Source: UBA3792 sp946185305
GTDB lineage: Bacteria; Bacillota; Clostridia; Christensenellales; CAG-138
NCBI GenBank assembly: GCA_946185305.1
Contig: CAMHJE010000003.1
Location: 1-64,000, forward strand
Reading direction: 5' to 3'
Length of the DNA: 64,000 nucleotides
Below the pieces are notes generated by a model. It saw only the letters and a program-made list of their open reading frames with translations, was not told the origin of the DNA and made no database searches. Numbering within the stretch: position 1 is the first letter of the stretch; each line of letters begins with the position of its first letter. This document shows positions 62,301-64,000 of the stretch, piece after piece. Both the position numbers and the translations under genes were made by a program.

Positions 62301-63264
62301 TAATGATCTGTCCAGTCTGGATATGAGTCGGCTGACCATGCTGACGAATCTGGAATGCAGCGGCAATCCAAACATGCGGGCCCTCGATTTATCGGAAAAC
62401 ACGGCGCTGGTTGCGGTTCGACTGGATTCCGAAGCGGCTGCCAATACGGTGTTCGCAGACGGCGCTATGCCCTATACGATTCACGCGATGGTATGGGAGC
62501 GGCATGCCGAATCGGGAGAGAAGGAGCTGGTGCAAAAGGCGATCGCCGTAAGCGCCGAGGAAGATCCGTTCTGGTGCCTGCAAACGTATGACAGCGCCGT
62601 GCTTGTGGATAACACCGGCGATAAGAAAACGGCCGTCGCCGCGTATTATAAGTTAACGGATACCATTCCGCAAAACATGCTGCCGGAAACGACACAAACG
62701 CTCTTTGCCGGCTGGTTTACGGATGCGGACTATGCAGAGTCCGGCAGAAATAACGACGGCGCGTATGCCAAGTTCGTTGATGCGAACGTGCTGCGGGTCG
62801 GCGTGCAGTTCCGCAAGCCGTCGAGCTCCGGCGTGGAGGGAACGTCCGATATGCGGCTGATCACCTCGCTGCCGGGCAAGGACGGGGAGATGTACGGCAC
62901 CATAGCGGCCGTGGGCTTCCGGCTGGAACGGCTCAACCCGGAGGACGGGAGCGCGATCCTGACGGTTGCAGACGTTGCGTTCAGCGAGGAGATCTATCCC
63001 TACGTGACCGGCAATACGGAGGACGGCACCAAGCAGGTGACGCCGGACGCGTTCTGCGCGGATTCCGTCAAGGTCGCGGCGCTGTCGGTGCGGAAGATGC
63101 CCAACTCGTTCTTCGATGAGGAGATTCCATTCCGCGTCACACCGTATATGGTACTGGAGGACGGAACGAAGGTGGAGGGCCGAGCGGTACAGTTTATGAC
63201 CTGCTATGACGAAAAAGGCGTTTCCGCGATCAAGCCATTTGTTCCGACGAATCAAGGAGATTAA
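59338..63264 (+). CDS. Giant SusE-like/LRR surface-type protein without its own signal peptide
   Basis: The frame gives about 1,308 residues from GTG (59338). Residues about 40-120 and 145-235 are tandem SusE/F-like domains. Residues about 340-530 and 695-1000 are leucine-rich repeats of the ELDVSHNT-x-L-x-L-x-C-x-x-N type. Both LRR blocks are preceded by similar caps (NEDNFPDRMFRNWL and DAEHFPDDAFRAYL). The C-terminus (about 1095-1308) has a DAAYxES/AYAKFVDANVL module seen in clostridial surface proteins. No signal peptide, membrane helix, or Shine-Dalgarno at correct spacing was found at the start. It is probably an exported recognition protein whose N-terminus was lost or split from XRE 3. 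Confidence 0.75.
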   Translation: MQLKVVSKDENDNDNELRIAILMAGEAQGGDPDNPDEPYEIHSWSVIGGICGTNWDYDFPMTETEEGSGVWVSATLGLYANEEFKVRANGDWVVNYGPLPEAGRDNCWVEEDGVYIVRLDLNTETPVPVAEKQEGVEAEYPHNYGDESWSVAGTICGTNWDVYFPMTETEEGSGVWMTELLTLNAGEELKAFRSENPEESFGMTMRRLMRNGDSLVVPADGEYVVTIQIYEGTITLTNAAGEVVLPVPLEPSDDPDFIDFGGGEFPYFPEEQADEYPDVSGLTDDPDKRVYLNEDNFPDRMFRNWLISGDERPEYTTVTQEDGTVTRYYTDGQAKSVTHLHVEGREIASLAGIAYFPNLTHLYCGQRWDEFETISNYLTELDLSHNTKLVCLSLENNLLTALDVSMLPALKSLACGNNPRLTALTVGSHAKLHYLSCKNAALTALDVSGCTGLTELDCSFNPLRSLTLTPSMEQLNCSSCSLTELDVSVLPQLTWLDCAQNQLTTLDVSSNAALKTLCVNGNALTEVNLSQNESLAVLNCYGNKIPITGYTLPPHEISGYIEVQGIRAERQSDMDLYTVALDQLAPLLTEADYPHLRLRQTSEAGYDFAAGGSILRLIQLQRGWHWVVDLVVERENGTTFVFGFPPVYENPDILPTESGEVIPIDAEHFPDDAFRAYLLNELTEYYYPADETHATPYFTTESALLVEMINCEGMGVRSLQGIEIFTNITALKCGSSYIEYPDQKTFWGQNELTTLDVSMFPHLQHLSCNGNKLTELDVSHNTELEDLITFDMKTLTSLDVTRLPKLSFLQCHNSGLTSLDLSNNPNLTYLDCQRNELTSLAVADKPELWHISCELNRLTSLTLRGLPSLTELNCSGNALCIQTLDLSECPALETASIGIAWKEENGNWTSYRNSINVLVLANNANLRRLDCAYCGLADITYDASAAHAAKQSLQSGTVMRLSARRAPEAAKTEAQNAVYMLESLDCSHNDLSSLDMSRLTMLTNLECSGNPNMRALDLSENTALVAVRLDSEAAANTVFADGAMPYTIHAMVWERHAESGEKELVQKAIAVSAEEDPFWCLQTYDSAVLVDNTGDKKTAVAAYYKLTDTIPQNMLPETTQTLFAGWFTDADYAESGRNNDGAYAKFVDANVLRVGVQFRKPSSSGVEGTSDMRLITSLPGKDGEMYGTIAAVGFRLERLNPEDGSAILTVADVAFSEEIYPYVTGNTEDGTKQVTPDAFCADSVKVAALSVRKMPNSFFDEEIPFRVTPYMVLEDGTKVEGRAVQFMTCYDEKGVSAIKPFVPTNQGD
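59464..59550 (+). repeat. Tandem domain repeat, copy 1
   Basis: An 87-bp segment encoding SWSVIGGICGTNWDYDFPMT and the next residues matches copy 2 at 59779-59865 closely at DNA level, with no indels. It indicates a recent intragenic duplication of the SusE/F-like domain. Confidence 0.7.
59779..59865 (+). repeat. Tandem domain repeat, copy 2
   Basis: The second copy, encoding SWSVAGTICGTNWDVYFPMT and the next residues. The spacing between copies is 315 bp, which is in frame. The segments TETEEGSGVW are identical in both. Confidence 0.7.
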
Positions 63265-63278
63265 AAGAGGTGTTTGAA

Positions 63279-63401
63279 ATGAAGAAGCAGACATACGAAA
63301 AGCCGGTGACAGAGATCGTTTGGCTGGAGGGAGAGGATGTTATCACGGCATCCGGAGATCATATAACAGACGATGCAATTTGGGAAACCCCAAAGCCGTA
63401 A
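63279..63401 (+). CDS. 40-residue peptide with EDVITASG core
   Basis: An ATG at 63279 follows AAAAGAGGTG at ideal spacing. The peptide is MKKQTYEKPVTEIVWLEGED then VITASGDHITDDAIWETPKP, with no hydrophobic export helix. The pattern Lys-Lys start, Tyr-x-x-Pro, hydrophobic-acidic stretch, then EDVITxSG resembles small peptides common in gut Clostridia and has no known function. A two-part leader/core layout like ribosomal peptide precursors is possible, but no modifying enzyme is adjacent. It sits 14 bp after the LRR gene and 10 bp before the next, so one operon. Confidence 0.7.
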   Translation: MKKQTYEKPVTEIVWLEGEDVITASGDHITDDAIWETPKP

Positions 63402-63411
63402 AGCAACAAAA

Positions 63412-64000
63412 ATGAACAGAACACAAATCCGCATTCTGCTGTTGCTCATCGCCGTTGCCGTCGTCTGCGCCGTCGTCTTCTGCACGGTTTGGCTGCTGCG
63501 CGGCGCCTGTCAAACGCAGCCCGAGGCAGCGTTGCAGCCGGAGCCAACGCAGGCAGCCCCGCAAAGCGACACGCCAACAGCGACCGCCACGGCTGTCGTG
63601 ATCGAGCTTCCCGCTTCGGAAGCGCCTGCGACGCCGTCGGCAAGCGATATCGCAACGGAAAACATGGCAACCGAAACGCCGATGCCTACCGCCGCGCCAA
63701 AGGAACCGACGCCCGCGCCGACGGACGCGGCCCCGCCCGCACAGGGGACGAGTGCACCGAAACGGCCGACAGTCACACCCGAAAGCGCAACGCCCGCGCC
63801 GACGCCGACCGCCGTGCCGCCCGCAGCGGAGGAAACGGCACAACCGAGTTTCTCGCCGGATGTTGCGCCGACGGCGACACCGAACCCGACAGAGCAGTCC
63901 TCAGCCGTGCCGACCCCGACCGCAACCCCGCAGCCGACCCCGATGGATGAGGCGTCGCCCACACCGGCAGCCACGCCTGCGGACGATGATGGATGGGGCG
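63412..64000 (+). CDS. Membrane-anchored Pro/Thr-stalk protein, 3' end outside window
   Basis: The frame leaves the right edge after 196 residues. Residues 8-30 are an N-terminal hydrophobic helix (LLLLIAVAVVCAVVFCTVWLL) with two Arg, acting as a signal anchor. From about 33 on it is Pro/Thr/Ala-rich (TPTAAPKEPTPAP, TPTATPQPTP), ending at ADDDGWG. The stalk should present a C-terminal domain that is not in view. The ribosome site is weak. It follows the EDVITASG peptide and LRR gene on the same strand, so the three may be functionally linked. Confidence 0.65.
   Translation, partial: MNRTQIRILLLLIAVAVVCAVVFCTVWLLRGACQTQPEAALQPEPTQAAPQSDTPTATATAVVIELPASEAPATPSASDIATENMATETPMPTAAPKEPTPAPTDAAPPAQGTSAPKRPTVTPESATPAPTPTAVPPAAEETAQPSFSPDVAPTATPNPTEQSSAVPTPTATPQPTPMDEASPTPAATPADDDGWG

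Overview
The window looks like the replication-origin region of a spore-forming Clostridia-class Firmicute, probably gut-associated. The evidence is dnaA-dnaN with a DnaA-box/DnaA-trio origin, a dnaX-ybaB-recR operon, parA-parB with a perfect parS, the sporulation and germination genes spoIIR, sleB and ypeB, Gram-positive lipoproteins and wall-type surface proteins, and Shine-Dalgarno sites of the AGGAGG type. Coding DNA is moderately GC-rich, intergenic DNA is AT-rich. No rRNA, tRNA, CRISPR array or insertion sequence was seen.

Layout. 1-4.5 kb: two secreted surface proteins on the minus strand (an acidic repeat protein cut by the window edge, and a pilin-like protein with an SPTG-type sorting tail) and a long AT-rich stretch without genes. 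4.5-6.7 kb: two CobW/G3E GTPases, one with a large His/Asp metal-binding loop. 6.7-16.4 kb: the origin domain. parB-parA, parS, arcA, recR, ybaB and dnaX read leftwards, and dnaA, oriC, dnaN and arcB read rightwards, so genes diverge from the origin as expected for bidirectional replication. Two arginine-catabolism genes flank the origin.

16.4-28.8 kb: a 52-residue membrane peptide, a SsuBC-type ABC transporter without its binding protein, a lipoprotein with an HEIAH metalloprotease motif, then a plus-strand run of GDPD phosphodiesterase, GH36 alpha-galactosidase and an RCC1-plus-NAGPA protein, followed by a leucine-rich-repeat lipoprotein. 28.8-39.5 kb: rqcP, a fused ispDF, a low-GC GIY-YIG gene that looks acquired, uvrA, and small membrane, lipoprotein and hydrolase genes. 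39.5-45.6 kb: spoIIR-sleB-ypeB, a degraded response-regulator tail, a Pro/Thr-stalk surface protein and an NlpC/P60 hydrolase with four peptidoglycan-binding repeats.

45.7-57.1 kb: a WYL regulator with mreB/mbl, engB, a zinc-ribbon protein, a phosphoesterase, a GNAT, a PII-like/DUF1538 pair with a palindromic operator, and a type IIA topoisomerase pair. 57.2-64 kb: an accessory locus of three XRE regulators (one a membrane protein), a 1.3-kilo-residue SusE-like/LRR surface protein joined out of frame to the third regulator, a 40-residue peptide with an EDVITASG core, and the start of another Pro/Thr-stalk membrane protein. This last locus is the best candidate for an undescribed system: regulators, a large recognition protein lacking an export signal, and a tiny peptide.

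Genes were called by reading frames, family motifs and ribosome-binding sites only. Family names are from memory of motifs, not from database searches.
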